From: Candidatus Accumulibacter sp. 66-26
GTDB lineage: Bacteria; Pseudomonadota; Gammaproteobacteria; Burkholderiales; Rhodocyclaceae
DNA length: 64,000 nucleotides
Reading direction: 5' to 3'
NCBI GenBank assembly: GCA_001897745.1
Contig: MKUH01000024.1
Coordinates: 94,711-158,710, forward strand
This document shows positions 54,190 through 63,886 of this stretch, in pieces. The position numbers were made by a program, and so were the translations under genes. The notes under the pieces are model-generated. The model saw only the letters and a list, made by a program, of their open reading frames with translations. It searched no databases and was not told the origin of the DNA. Numbering within the stretch: position 1 is the stretch's first letter; each line of letters begins with the position of its first letter.

Positions 54190-57100
54190 TCAGCCGACCC
54201 ACTTGCGCGCGTTGCGGAACATGCGCAGCCACGGCGAGTCCTCGCCCCAGCCTGCCGGGTGCCAGGACATCTGCACGGTGCGGAAGACGCGCTCGGGGTG
54301 CGGCATCATGATCGAGAAGCGGCCGTCGGCCGTCGTCACGCCCGCGATGCCGGCCGGCGAACCGTTCGGGTTGTAGGGATAGACCTCGGTCGGCTGGCCG
54401 CTGTTGTCGAGATAGCGCATGGCGACCGCCAGCTTGCCCTGGTCGCCGGTCGCCGAGAAGTCGGCGCGCCCTTCGCCGTGCGAGACGACGACGGGCAGGC
54501 GGCTGCCGGCCATGCCGCCGAAGAAGAGGGACGGCGATTCGGGCAGCTCGACCATCGTGAAGCGCGCCTCGAACTGCTCGACCTTGTTGCGCACGAAGCG
54601 CGGCCAGGCGTCGGCGCCGGGCACCAGATCCTTGAGCGCGCTCATCATCTGGCAGCCGTTGCAGACGCCGAGCGCGAAGGTGTCGGCGCGCCCGAAGAAG
54701 GCGGAGAACTGGTCGCGCGCGCGGTCGTTGAAGAGGATGGTCTTGGCCCAGCCCTGGCCGGCGCCGAGCACGTCGCCGTAGGAGAAGCCGCCGCAGGCGA
54801 CGGCGCCCTTGAAGTCGGCGAGCGCGACGCGGCCGGCGAGGATGTCGCTCATGTGCACGTCGTAGGCGGCAAAGCCGGCGCGGTCGAAGGCGGCGGCCAT
54901 TTCGACGTGGCCGTTGACGCCCTGTTCGCGCAGGATGGCGACCTTGGGCCGCGCGCCGGTGCTGACGAAAGGCGCCGCGACGTCGTCGGCCGGATCGAAG
55001 GCCAGCGTCGCCGAGAGGCCGGCGTCGGCGGGATCGAGAATGCGGTCGTACTCCTGCTGCGCGCATTCCGGGTTGTCGCGCAGCTGCTGCATGCGGAAGC
55101 TGGTTTCCGACCAGGCGCGCTGCAGGTCGACGCGCTTCTCGCGCAGCGCGGTGCGGGCGTTGCGGATGACGCGCACTTCGTCCCAGGGATTCGGCGCGCC
55201 GATGAAGGTCGTGCACGCGCCGAGGCCGGCGCCGCGCAGGATTTCCATCACGCGGTCGCGGTCGCCACGGCGGATTTGCACGACGACGCCGAGTTCCTCG
55301 TTGAACAGCGCGCGCACCAGAATTTCGAAGGAGCGGCCGCCGAGCAGGTCGGGCTTCTTCTCGTTGCCGTCGACGTCGGCCATCAGCGGGTCGTAGCACA
55401 GACCGTCCATGTCGATGGACACGCCGCAGTGCGCGGCGAAGGCCATTTCGACGACGGTGGCGAAGAGGCCGCCGTCGGCGCGGTCGTGATAGGCGAGCAG
55501 CAGATCGGCGGCGGCGAGTTGCTGCACGGCGCCGAAGAAGGCGGCGAGGCGCGCCGGATCGTCGACGTCCGGCGCATCGCTGCCGGTGGCGTTGAAGACC
55601 TGCGCCAGCGCCGAGCCGCCGAGGCGGTTCTTGCCGGCGCCGAGGTCGATCAGCAGCAGATCGGTTTCGCCGGCGTCGAGCACGAGTTGCGGCGTCAGCG
55701 TACGGCGCGCGTCGGGCACGCGGGCGAAGGCGGTGGCGATCAGCGAGAGCGGCGAGACGACCTGCTTCTTCTCGCCGCGGTCGTCCCAGGCGGTGCGCAT
55801 CGAGAGCGAATCCTTGCCGACCGGGATCGAGACGCCGAGCGCCTGGCACAGGTCGGACACCGCGCGCACCGTGTCGAACAGGCGGGCGTCCTCGCCCGGC
55901 GTGCCGGCGGCGGCCATCCAGTTGGCCGAAAGCTTCACGTCGCCGAGCTTTTCGATGCCGGCGGCGGCAACGTTGGTCAGCGCCTCGCCGATCGCCATGC
56001 GGCCCGAGGCCGGCGCGTCGAGCACGGCGAGCGGCGTGCGCTCGCCCATGGCGAAGGCTTCGCCGGCGTAGCCCTGATAGCCCATCAGCGTGACGGCGAC
56101 GTCGGCCACCGGCACCTGCCAGGGGCCGACCATCTGGTCGCGCGCGGTGAGACCGCCGACCGTGCGGTCGCCGATCGAGATCAGGAAGGTCTTGTCGGCC
56201 ACCGCCGGCAGGCGCAGCACGCGGTAGGCGGCGTCCTTGAGTTCGAGCGCGGTCGGGTCGAAGGCGACGGTGACGGGCGGCAGATGCACGACCTCGCGCG
56301 TCATGCGCGGCGGCTTGCCGAGCAGCGCGTCCATGTCCATGTCGACCGGGTTGTTGTCGAAGTGGCGGTCGGCGACGACGAGGCGGTTTTCGGCGGTGGT
56401 CCGGCCGACGACGGCGAACGGGCAGCGCTCGCGTTCGCACATCAGCGCGAACTCTTCCAGGCGCGACGGCGGGATGGCCATCACATAGCGCTCCTGCGCC
56501 TCGTTGCACCAGATTTCGGCCGGCGACATGCCCGGTTCCTCGATCTTCACTTCGCGCAGCTCGAAGCGCGCGCCGCAGCCGGCGCCGTGCGCGAGCTCCG
56601 GGAAGGCGTTGGAAATGCCGCCGGCGCCGACGTCGTGGATCGAAATGATCGGATTGCCGTCGCCCGCCTGCGACGCGTCGCCCTTGGGCGCCCCCATCTG
56701 CCAGCAGCGGTCGATGACTTCCTGCGCGCGGCGCTGGATTTCCGGGTTACCGCGCTGCACCGAGGCGAAGTCGAGGTCCTCGGTGTTGCTGCCGGTGGTC
56801 ATCGACGAGGCGGCGCCGCCGCCGAGGCCGATCAGCATGCCGGGGCCGCCGAGCTGGACGAGCAGCGTGCCGGCCGGGAAGGTCGGCGCCTTGAACGACT
56901 GCGCGTCGGCGATGTTGCCGACGCCGCCGGCGATCATGATCGGCTTGTGGTAGCCCTTCACACAGCTGTTTTCACCTTCGCCCACGATCTGCTCGTAGGT
57001 GCGGAAGTAGCCAGTCAGGTTGGGACGGCCGAATTCGTTGTTGAAGGCGGCGGCGCCGATCGGGCCCTCGATCATGATGTCGAGCGCCGAGGCGATGCGC

Positions 57101-58200
57101 GACGGACGGCCGTAGGCGGCGGTCTGCGCTTCCCACGGCTGCTGCGCGTCGGGGATGTTCAGGTTGGAGACGGTGAAGCCGCAGAGGCCGGCCTTCGGCT
57201 TGGAGCCGCGCCCGGTCGCGCCCTCGTCGCGGATCTCGCCGCCCGAGCCGGTGGCGGCGCCCGGGAAGGGCGAGATCGCCGTCGGGTGGTTGTGCGTTTC
57301 CACCTTCATCAGGATGTGCGTCAGCTCTTCGCCGTAGGCGTAGCCGTTGCCACTCGCGGCGCGCGGATAGAAGCGCGGCACGTTGGCGCCCTCGATCACC
57401 GAGGCATTGTCCGAGTAGGCGACGACGGTGCCTTCCGGGTGCGCCTTGTGCGTCTCGCGGATCATGCCGAACAGCGTCTCGGCCTTCTTCTCGCCGTCGA
57501 TCACCCACGAGGCGTTGAAGATCTTGTGCCGGCAGTGCTCGGAGTTGGCCTGCGCGAACATCATCAGTTCGACGTCGGTCGGGTTGCGACCTTTTCCACC
57601 ATTCGCCTTGCCGAAGATATCGACGAGGTAGTCGATCTCGTCCTCCGAAAGCGCCAGGCCGAGGCGGCCGTTGGCTTCGACCAGCGCGGCGCGGCCGCCG
57701 GCCAGCAGGTCGACGGAGGCCAGCGGCTTGGGCGGGAAGTGGCGGAAGAGATCGGCGGTCTGCGCGAAGTCGCCGAGCACGGCTTCGATCATGCGGTCGT
57801 GGATGAGAGCGGCGAGGCGCGCCTTTTCGTCGACGGAGAACTCGCCGCGCCGGGCTTCGATGCGCCAGGCGATGCCGCGTTCGATGCGTTCGACGGCGTC
57901 GATGCCGCTGTTCCAGGCGATGTCGGTGGCCTTCGACGACCACGGCGAGATGGTGCCGATGCGCGGCGTGACGAGGAAGAGTTCGCCGCGCTCGGCGCTT
58001 TCCGGCGCACGTTCTTCGAGCAGCGCCGCCAGTTGCGCGCGCCGGTCGTCGGCCAGGGGCTGGGCGAGCACGACGAAGTGCCAATAATCGGCGCTGAGGA
58101 TCGCGGCGCCCGGAACGGCGGCCGCGATGCGCTGCTGCAGGCCCTGGAGGCGGAAAGCGGAAAAGGCGGGAGCGCCGCGGAGGAAAATGATGTCGGCCAT
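54190..58200 (-). CDS. purL: phosphoribosylformylglycinamidine synthase (large, single-chain)
   Basis: This 1336-residue protein is the fused proteobacterial PurL (E. coli about 1295). Domains in order are an N-terminal PurS-like domain, a linker, two AIR-synthase-like halves (for example [53 protein letters not shown]) and a C-terminal glutamine amidotransferase. The nucleophile Cys1180 lies in GVCNGCQMM, with HPER near the end for the catalytic His/Glu. It converts FGAR to FGAM with ATP and glutamine in purine synthesis. The ATG at 58200 gives [14 protein letters not shown], the conserved start. Confidence 0.98.
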   Translation of the reverse strand: MADIIFLRGAPAFSAFRLQGLQQRIAAAVPGAAILSADYWHFVVLAQPLADDRRAQLAALLEERAPESAERGELFLVTPRIGTISPWSSKATDIAWNSGIDAVERIERGIAWRIEARRGEFSVDEKARLAALIHDRMIEAVLGDFAQTADLFRHFPPKPLASVDLLAGGRAALVEANGRLGLALSEDEIDYLVDIFGKANGGKGRNPTDVELMMFAQANSEHCRHKIFNASWVIDGEKKAETLFGMIRETHKAHPEGTVVAYSDNASVIEGANVPRFYPRAASGNGYAYGEELTHILMKVETHNHPTAISPFPGAATGSGGEIRDEGATGRGSKPKAGLCGFTVSNLNIPDAQQPWEAQTAAYGRPSRIASALDIMIEGPIGAAAFNNEFGRPNLTGYFRTYEQIVGEGENSCVKGYHKPIMIAGGVGNIADAQSFKAPTFPAGTLLVQLGGPGMLIGLGGGAASSMTTGSNTEDLDFASVQRGNPEIQRRAQEVIDRCWQMGAPKGDASQAGDGNPIISIHDVGAGGISNAFPELAHGAGCGARFELREVKIEEPGMSPAEIWCNEAQERYVMAIPPSRLEEFALMCERERCPFAVVGRTTAENRLVVADRHFDNNPVDMDMDALLGKPPRMTREVVHLPPVTVAFDPTALELKDAAYRVLRLPAVADKTFLISIGDRTVGGLTARDQMVGPWQVPVADVAVTLMGYQGYAGEAFAMGERTPLAVLDAPASGRMAIGEALTNVAAAGIEKLGDVKLSANWMAAAGTPGEDARLFDTVRAVSDLCQALGVSIPVGKDSLSMRTAWDDRGEKKQVVSPLSLIATAFARVPDARRTLTPQLVLDAGETDLLLIDLGAGKNRLGGSALAQVFNATGSDAPDVDDPARLAAFFGAVQQLAAADLLLAYHDRADGGLFATVVEMAFAAHCGVSIDMDGLCYDPLMADVDGNEKKPDLLGGRSFEILVRALFNEELGVVVQIRRGDRDRVMEILRGAGLGACTTFIGAPNPWDEVRVIRNARTALREKRVDLQRAWSETSFRMQQLRDNPECAQQEYDRILDPADAGLSATLAFDPADDVAAPFVSTGARPKVAILREQGVNGHVEMAAAFDRAGFAAYDVHMSDILAGRVALADFKGAVACGGFSYGDVLGAGQGWAKTILFNDRARDQFSAFFGRADTFALGVCNGCQMMSALKDLVPGADAWPRFVRNKVEQFEARFTMVELPESPSLFFGGMAGSRLPVVVSHGEGRADFSATGDQGKLAVAMRYLDNSGQPTEVYPYNPNGSPAGIAGVTTADGRFSIMMPHPERVFRTVQMSWHPAGWGEDSPWLRMFRNARKWVG

Positions 58201-58286
58201 GGTGAGCAGCGGAGTCGGGTAGAAAGCGGGGGAAAAGCGGCTTGCGCGGGCGCTTGCCGGTGTCGCGCGGGCGACGCAAAGACGCA

Positions 58287-58292
58287 ATTATA
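58287..58292 (-). promoter_or_regulatory. -10 element of the purL promoter
   Basis: On the minus strand TATAAT occupies 58292-58287, about 87 bases upstream of the purL ATG in a GC-rich background. No clear -35 and no recognisable PurR box were seen. Confidence 0.5.
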
Positions 58293-58333
58293 GCCGAGAG
58301 CGCCGCCCCCTTGGCCGCCGCGCGCTGCGGCTG

Positions 58334-60526
58334 TCAGGCGCCCGGAATCAAAACCTCGCCCTTGCGCCCGCGAAAGGCGAGCACCTGTCCGGCGTCGCCG
58401 TCGACTTTCGGGTCGGGGCAGCAGGCGTTCTGCTCGATCCACTCGCCGAAGGGCCGCGGACGCTCGAGCCAGTTCCCCTGGCCGTAAGCGATGCCCTGCG
58501 CGCGCAAGGCGTTGAACACCTGCGGCGTATCGATCGACTCGGCGACGGCGCGCACGCCCATGTCCGTGGCGATCTCGTGGATCGCGCGCACCAGCGTCTG
58601 GCTCAACCGGCTCTCGCCGATCTCGCGCACGATGCTGCCGTCGACCTTGATGAAGTCCGGCGGCAGGTTCTTCAGGTAGGAGAAGGACGCCAGACCGCTG
58701 CCGAAACCGTCCAGCGCGAAGCGGCAACCGAGCGCCTTGAGCCCCCGCACGAAATCCATGGTGGCGGCGAAGTTGAGGCTGGCCGCCGCCTCGCTGATCT
58801 CGATGCAAAGATATTCGGGCGGCACGCGGTGCGCCTCGAGTTGCTCGACGATCCACGGCAGCATCGCCGCCTTGTCGACCGACTGGGCCGAGAGGTTGAG
58901 CGCGCAGACGAAGCGCCGGCAGGCGCTGTTGTCGAGGAAGCGGCGGATGCCCGCGCAGGCCGTCGCGACGACCCAGCGGTCGATCACCGGCATCAGGTCG
59001 TAACGCTCGGCGGCCGGCAGGAAGGCGCGCGGCGGGATGATGTTGCCGCGCTCGTCGAGCATGCGCAGCAGCAATTCGACGTGCCGGCCGTCGGTGGTCG
59101 CCGGGTTGAGCGGGACGACGGGCTGCGCGTAGAGCAGCAGACGGCTCTCTTCGATGGCCTGCGCGATGCGCGTCGCCCAGTTCATGTCGCCGCGCCGTTC
59201 GACGAGCTCGCGGTCGCCCGGCTGGAACAGCTGGATCCGGTTGCGCCCCTTCTCCTTGGCTGCGTAGCAGGCTTGGTCGGCGGCGCTCAGGACCTCCGCC
59301 AGCGATTTGCTTTCCTGCGTGAGCAGAACCAGGCCGATGCTGACGCCGACCACGAAAACGCGGTCGCGCCAGGAGAAGCGGAAATCCTCGACCATCCGGC
59401 GCAAGCCTTCGGCGATGCGCAGCGCATCGTCGAGATGGCAGTCTTCGAGAAGCACGCCGAACTCGTCCCCGCCCAGACGGGCCAGCGTGTCGCGTCCGCG
59501 CACCCGGGTCTGCAGGAGGTGCGTGATCTGGCGCAGCAGCTCGTCGCCCGCAGCGTGGCCGCAGGAATCGTTGACGATCTTGAACTGGTCGAGATCGAGG
59601 TAGCACATCGCATGTTCGGCGTCGCCCGCCTTGGCGCGGGCCAGCGCGCGCTCGACGCGCACCTCGAACTCGCGACGGTTGACGAGCCCGGTCAGCGAAT
59701 CGTGCCGGGCCTGATGCGCCAGTTGGGCGGTGGCGTCGTCGATGCGGTCCTGCAGCGTCAGATGGGCGTCCTCCAGCTTCGTCGCCATCTGGTTGAAGCC
59801 CTTTTCGAGCACGGCCAGTTCGCCCGACGACGCCTCGTCGACCCGGACGTGCAGTTCGCCGGCAGCCATCGCCTCGACCGCGTCGGCCAGCTTCATCACC
59901 GGCCGGCTGACGCCGCGCGCGATGCGCAGCGCCAGCGCCGCGCCGCCGAGCAGGCCGGCAAGCAGGATCGCCAGCCCGGTCAGCAGGAGCCGGCGGCGGC
60001 GTTCCTGCAGGGCGACGGTCGCCAGTTCGACATAGACGCGGCCGACGATGGCGCGCCCCGCCGCGCCCGCTTCGCCGACCGCGGCGGGCGCCTCGGGCGA
60101 AGCGCCGAGCAGATCGTCGAATTCGATGGCGTCGAGACCGCTGCGCCAGATCGGCGCACTGAAACCGAGCCATTGCTCGCCCTCGATCACCCCGTCGATC
60201 TGGATCGTCTCGCTGCCGACCGCGCGACGGCGCCCGCTGACGGCCAGCGTATGCCCGGCCGCATCGGTGATCAGCACGGCCTGCGCATCGGGCTCGCTCA
60301 TCGCCGCCTGCACGATGGTCTGCAGGCTGGCGCGGTTGCCCGCGATCACGCCGTACTCGGCGGCCGGCGCCAGATAGCGCACGGTCGCCAGTCCCCGCCC
60401 GCGCAGCTCCGCGTTCAACGCGCCGAGGCCGCTGACGACGAAATAGGCGTCGAGCGCCAGCGCGACGACGACGACCGGCGCCAGCGCGAGCAGCAGCAAT
60501 CGATAGCGGATGCGCCAACCGTTCAT
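58334..60526 (-). CDS. membrane diguanylate cyclase with degenerate EAL domain
   Basis: This 730-residue protein has an N-terminal helix (IRYRLLLLALAPVVVVALALD), a periplasmic sensor domain of about 150 residues and a second helix (LLLTGLAILLAGLLGGAALAL). HAMP, GGDEF and EAL domains follow. The GGDEF site is complete (RLGGDEFGVLLED), with DQFKIVNDSCGH before it. The EAL domain is altered: VELLLRMLD in place of EAL, LDGFGSG where DDFGTG loses its second Asp, and AESID instead of EGVE; phosphodiesterase activity is therefore doubtful. The protein should make c-di-GMP in response to a periplasmic cue. Its ATG overlaps the stop of the binding-protein gene by 4 bases. Confidence 0.94.
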   Translation of the reverse strand: MNGWRIRYRLLLLALAPVVVVALALDAYFVVSGLGALNAELRGRGLATVRYLAPAAEYGVIAGNRASLQTIVQAAMSEPDAQAVLITDAAGHTLAVSGRRRAVGSETIQIDGVIEGEQWLGFSAPIWRSGLDAIEFDDLLGASPEAPAAVGEAGAAGRAIVGRVYVELATVALQERRRRLLLTGLAILLAGLLGGAALALRIARGVSRPVMKLADAVEAMAAGELHVRVDEASSGELAVLEKGFNQMATKLEDAHLTLQDRIDDATAQLAHQARHDSLTGLVNRREFEVRVERALARAKAGDAEHAMCYLDLDQFKIVNDSCGHAAGDELLRQITHLLQTRVRGRDTLARLGGDEFGVLLEDCHLDDALRIAEGLRRMVEDFRFSWRDRVFVVGVSIGLVLLTQESKSLAEVLSAADQACYAAKEKGRNRIQLFQPGDRELVERRGDMNWATRIAQAIEESRLLLYAQPVVPLNPATTDGRHVELLLRMLDERGNIIPPRAFLPAAERYDLMPVIDRWVVATACAGIRRFLDNSACRRFVCALNLSAQSVDKAAMLPWIVEQLEAHRVPPEYLCIEISEAAASLNFAATMDFVRGLKALGCRFALDGFGSGLASFSYLKNLPPDFIKVDGSIVREIGESRLSQTLVRAIHEIATDMGVRAVAESIDTPQVFNALRAQGIAYGQGNWLERPRPFGEWIEQNACCPDPKVDGDAGQVLAFRGRKGEVLIPGA

Positions 60527-61548
60527 TGCTCGACCTCCGGCAGATTGGCGAGCGCCGCCTGCAGCGCGGCCTCGGACGGGATGTCGAGCGCCAGGGCGCG
60601 CGCCACCGAGCGGTTCACCGCCACCGAGAAATAGGCCGGCGACAACGGGGCGGGCAAGGCCGCCCGTCCGGGCGGCAGGGCGCGCAGCAGTTCGGCGGCC
60701 TGCCGGGCGATCTGCGCCGGCGTGCTGTAGGTCGCCGCCAGGGCCCCGGCATTGACGTAACCCTGCGAAAAGCCGATCAGAGGCTTCTGGTAGCGGTAGG
60801 TCGTGAGCAATACCGAGCGCGCCGTGTCGCGGGTGAAGACGACGCTGTCCGGCAGGGCCAGCATAACGTCGCTGACCGACAGCAGGCGCGAGAGCGCGGG
60901 AATGATCTCCGGCTCGCTGCCCACCTCCTCGCTGACGATTTCCAGACCGAGGCGCGCGATGGCCGGCCGCAGGCGCGGCAGGAGCGGCGCCGAATCCGGA
61001 CCGAGCAGCGCCGCCACGCGCCGCTTGCCGGGCAGGACCTGGCGGATCAGGTTGAGCTGGCGGGACAGCGGCTGATCGAGATAGATCGCCGAGAACTGGG
61101 CGCGGCGGCGCGTACGCCCGCCCTCCGCGAGAATCTTCTCGTAGCTCGTGCGCGGCACCAGCACGTTGAGCACCGGCGGCACGCCCTCCCAGGCGGCGGC
61201 GATGCGCATCGCCTTGGCGCCGACCGCGACGATCGCGCCGACGCCCGCCAGCCGCGCCTCGTCCGGCCGCTCGCTGCCCGGCGGCAGTTCGACGACGCGC
61301 AGCGTCTTGCCGCCGGCCGGCGCAAGCGCGGGATCGTTCAGCGCGGCCGACAGCGCATCGGAAAATTCGATGTAATGCCCGCTGTGCTCGCTGAGCAACA
61401 GCGCCACCGTTTCGACGGCGACGGCCCGACCTGCGTGGAACGCGAGGCCGAGGCACAGCAGCAGCGCAAGCGAAGCCGAAAGCGCGCGCCGCAGCAGTCT
61501 GGAAAAGACTGTGCGTGCGAGGTTTCCGGTCGGCGGCGCGATCGTCAT
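60523..61548 (-). CDS. orphan ABC-transporter-type substrate-binding protein (COG2984-like)
   Basis: This 341-residue protein has a long signal peptide (LLRRALSASLALLLCLGLAF, cleavage near AVA). The periplasmic-binding fold shows VALLLSEHSGHYIEFSDALSAAL, IVAVGAKAMRIAA, VPPVLNVLVPRTSYEKIL, KRRVAALLGPDSAPLLPRL and KPLIGFSQGYVNAGALAATYSTP. These features fit the COG2984/TrpX-like group. No permease or ATPase gene accompanies it, so it is unlikely to serve ordinary import here. It lies 6 bases after the TonB-dependent receptor gene and overlaps the diguanylate cyclase gene by ATGA. It may deliver a ligand to the cyclase sensor domain (inference). Confidence 0.88.
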   Translation of the reverse strand: MTIAPPTGNLARTVFSRLLRRALSASLALLLCLGLAFHAGRAVAVETVALLLSEHSGHYIEFSDALSAALNDPALAPAGGKTLRVVELPPGSERPDEARLAGVGAIVAVGAKAMRIAAAWEGVPPVLNVLVPRTSYEKILAEGGRTRRRAQFSAIYLDQPLSRQLNLIRQVLPGKRRVAALLGPDSAPLLPRLRPAIARLGLEIVSEEVGSEPEIIPALSRLLSVSDVMLALPDSVVFTRDTARSVLLTTYRYQKPLIGFSQGYVNAGALAATYSTPAQIARQAAELLRALPPGRAALPAPLSPAYFSVAVNRSVARALALDIPSEAALQAALANLPEVEQ

Positions 61549-61554
61549 GGCGGA

Positions 61555-63633
61555 CTAGAACTCGAAACGCAGGCTGGCGTAGGCGCGCCTGCCCAGCACG
61601 TTGTCGGCGTAGAACTCGCGGTTCCCGGTGTTCGCCACGTTCTGCACGACCAGCGCCAGTTCGCCGGAACCGCCGTGCCAGCGGAACTGGCGCGCGGCGC
61701 GCAGATCCCAGCGCATGGTGGCCGGCAGCGAATCGCCGGAGATCGCCTTGACCGGGCCGGCGCGGTAGGCACCGACGCTGGCGCGCCAGAGCGGCGTCAG
61801 CTGCCGCGCCAGCAGCAGGTTCTGGCTGTGTCGCGGCGCCGTCTGGTCGTAGGCGTTGGGCGGCGGCCCCGCCTGCGCCGAGGGCAGCACGTCGATGCGC
61901 GTCGATGCCCAGCCGAAGTGCACTTGCGTCGATTCGCCGAAACGCTGCTGCCACTGCGCCTCGAAGGCGCGGATGGCGACGTCCCGGCGGTTGCCGAAGG
62001 TCCGGACCGTGCCCGGAATGGTCGTCGCGCAACAGTCGAAGAAATAGGCCTCGATCAGGTCGGAAACCCGGTCGTACGAATACTTCAGGTCGAGCGCTCC
62101 GCCGTGGCCGAGTTCGTGGAGATAGCCCAGTTCGTGCGAATCGATGCGCTCCGGCTGCAGATTGTCCTGCCCGCGCAGGTACTGCAGTGGCAGCGAAGTC
62201 GGCAGGCCCGGCCCGACCGGCGAAAGCACCGGATAGATCCAGCGCGAGTTGCCCTGCTGCTCGAACAGCACGGGATTGCGATAGGCGCGCCCGACGCTCG
62301 CGCGCACCGTCTGCGCCGGTGTCAGGTGATAGTTGGCGGCCAGCCGGGGCGAAGTTCGGGTGCCGACGAAGCTGTTGTTCTCGACCATCGCGCCGATGTT
62401 CAGCACCAGTTTTTGCAGCGGACGCCACTCGATGTTGCCGAACAGATTCTGCTGGCGGAACGACCTGAAATCGCTGCTCCCCATGTAGAGGAGGCTGCTC
62501 ACCGCGTCGTGCCGCAGCCCGCCCCCCCATACCATGCGCACCCGCTCGCCGAGCGCCAGACTGTGCTGCGCTTCGAGGTCGTAGCGTTCCGCCACGTGGC
62601 TGAGCGGGCCGTCGAGCGGCGCGGGAACGCCGAGCGTGACCGGAATCCCCTTGTAGACGAAATGCTCGTTCTGGATCAGCCCCCCGGAGTTCTCATCGAA
62701 GCGATCCCGGTTATGGAAGAAGCGCAGGCTGAACTGCTCGTCAGGCCCCAGGTTGCGCTGCCAGCGCAGCATTTCGTACTGGCTGCCGACTTCCTTTTCG
62801 CGCCGCGGATTGTTGTTCGGCACGTCCCCGGTCTCGCGCATCCCGCCGGAATAGCCGAACTGGAACTGCAGTTCGTCGCGGTCGGTCAGCCGCCAGTCGC
62901 TGCGCAGCGACAGGTTGCCGATGCGCTTGTTGTCGCTCCGCGTGCGCGTCGGATTCCCCGCGAACCGCCCGTCAGCATCGTCGGTGTAGCCGTTGTCGCC
63001 ACGCAGCTGCAGGGTCATCCGGTAGTCCGAGCGCTCCGTTCTGCCGCCGTGGCGCAGCGTCGCGTCGCGCCCGGGCCGACCGGCCGCCAGCGAAACCATC
63101 GTCCCCTGCACCTCGCCCGGCTCGCGCGTGATGATGTTGATGACGCCGAGAAAGGAATTGGCGCCGTAGGTCGCCGCGCTGGGACCGCGCACCACCTCGA
63201 CGCGCTCGATGTCTTCGAGGGCCAGCGGAATATTGCTCCATACCGGGCCGCCGAACAGCGGCGTGTAGACCGAGCGCCCGTCGATCTGGATCTGCATGCG
63301 CTTGGCGTAGGGATCGGCCATGCCGTGGTAGCTGACGACCTGCCCCGGAACGACCTCCTTGTCGACGTTGTAGGCGACGTACATGCCGGGCACCAGGCGG
63401 AACAGGTCGGCCACGTCCCAGGCGCCCGAATCGCGGATCATCTCGCGGTCGATGACGGTCATCGCCGCCGGCGTTTCGCTGAGCGGCTGGCGCAGGCGGG
63501 TAGCCGACAGGACGACCGGCAGGTCGCTCAGGAAATCGCTCTCGGAAAGGGCGCCCGCATGCGCCGCCGCCCCCGGCAGAAGGGCGCCGCCCGCGATCAG
63601 GAGCGTGTACGGCAGAAAGGGACGAGGCGGCAT
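61555..63633 (-). CDS. TonB-dependent outer-membrane receptor
   Basis: This 692-residue protein has a signal peptide (PPRPFLPYTLLIAGGALLPG, cleavage near AHA) and no strong extra signalling domain before the plug. A plug domain follows (LPVVLSATRLRQPLSETPAAMTVIDREMI, RMQIQIDGRSVYTPLFGGPVW, IERVEVVRGPSAATYGANSFLGVINIITR). A 22-strand barrel ends RRAYASLRFEF, with the terminal aromatic recognised by the Bam complex. It should import or sense a scarce ligand using TonB energy. It opens an operon with a substrate-binding protein and a c-di-GMP enzyme; no siderophore or cobalamin genes and no B12 riboswitch are visible upstream. Confidence 0.95.
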   Translation of the reverse strand: MPPRPFLPYTLLIAGGALLPGAAAHAGALSESDFLSDLPVVLSATRLRQPLSETPAAMTVIDREMIRDSGAWDVADLFRLVPGMYVAYNVDKEVVPGQVVSYHGMADPYAKRMQIQIDGRSVYTPLFGGPVWSNIPLALEDIERVEVVRGPSAATYGANSFLGVINIITREPGEVQGTMVSLAAGRPGRDATLRHGGRTERSDYRMTLQLRGDNGYTDDADGRFAGNPTRTRSDNKRIGNLSLRSDWRLTDRDELQFQFGYSGGMRETGDVPNNNPRREKEVGSQYEMLRWQRNLGPDEQFSLRFFHNRDRFDENSGGLIQNEHFVYKGIPVTLGVPAPLDGPLSHVAERYDLEAQHSLALGERVRMVWGGGLRHDAVSSLLYMGSSDFRSFRQQNLFGNIEWRPLQKLVLNIGAMVENNSFVGTRTSPRLAANYHLTPAQTVRASVGRAYRNPVLFEQQGNSRWIYPVLSPVGPGLPTSLPLQYLRGQDNLQPERIDSHELGYLHELGHGGALDLKYSYDRVSDLIEAYFFDCCATTIPGTVRTFGNRRDVAIRAFEAQWQQRFGESTQVHFGWASTRIDVLPSAQAGPPPNAYDQTAPRHSQNLLLARQLTPLWRASVGAYRAGPVKAISGDSLPATMRWDLRAARQFRWHGGSGELALVVQNVANTGNREFYADNVLGRRAYASLRFEF

Positions 63634-63886
63634 GGACGGCGGAATTCTAAGGGGGATTTTATCGACCGGCGAACATTACCGTCTTAGCCCCGCGCAAACA
63701 AGCATAACGGCATAAAAACAGGCGGCTTTCGCAAACGGGATCGTGGAACGGAAAATTATCCGGGATCAGTGAACTTTCTTCTCCGATGCCTGTCCGCGCG
63801 GCAACCCCTCCCGCAAGGCGGAAGCGCCGGCCCCGTCGCCGACGGCGCGGCTGACCGGGCCGGGCCTTTTCGACTAGTATCCGGAT
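63634..63886. other. divergent promoter region of the receptor operon and the NAD(P)H-hydrate repair gene
   Basis: On the minus strand GATAAAAT near 63655-63662 is a plausible -10 for the receptor gene. On the plus strand TAGTAT at 63875-63880 lies only 6 bases before the ATG at 63887, so that message may be nearly leaderless. No riboswitch or Fur box was recognised. Confidence 0.4.

Noticed and set aside
54259-58293. Plus-strand open frame of 1344 codons antisense to purL
   Set aside because: It is a GC-driven shadow frame: the minus strand encodes full-length PurL with all motifs, while this frame has no family features.
58334-62530. 1398-codon minus-strand frame covering the receptor, binding protein and cyclase region
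   Set aside because: The upstream two-thirds is out of frame with the receptor and binding-protein genes; only the part from 60526 is the real cyclase.
63634-63886. Cobalamin riboswitch upstream of the TonB-dependent receptor
   Set aside because: No B12-box-like sequence was found on the minus strand in the gap.
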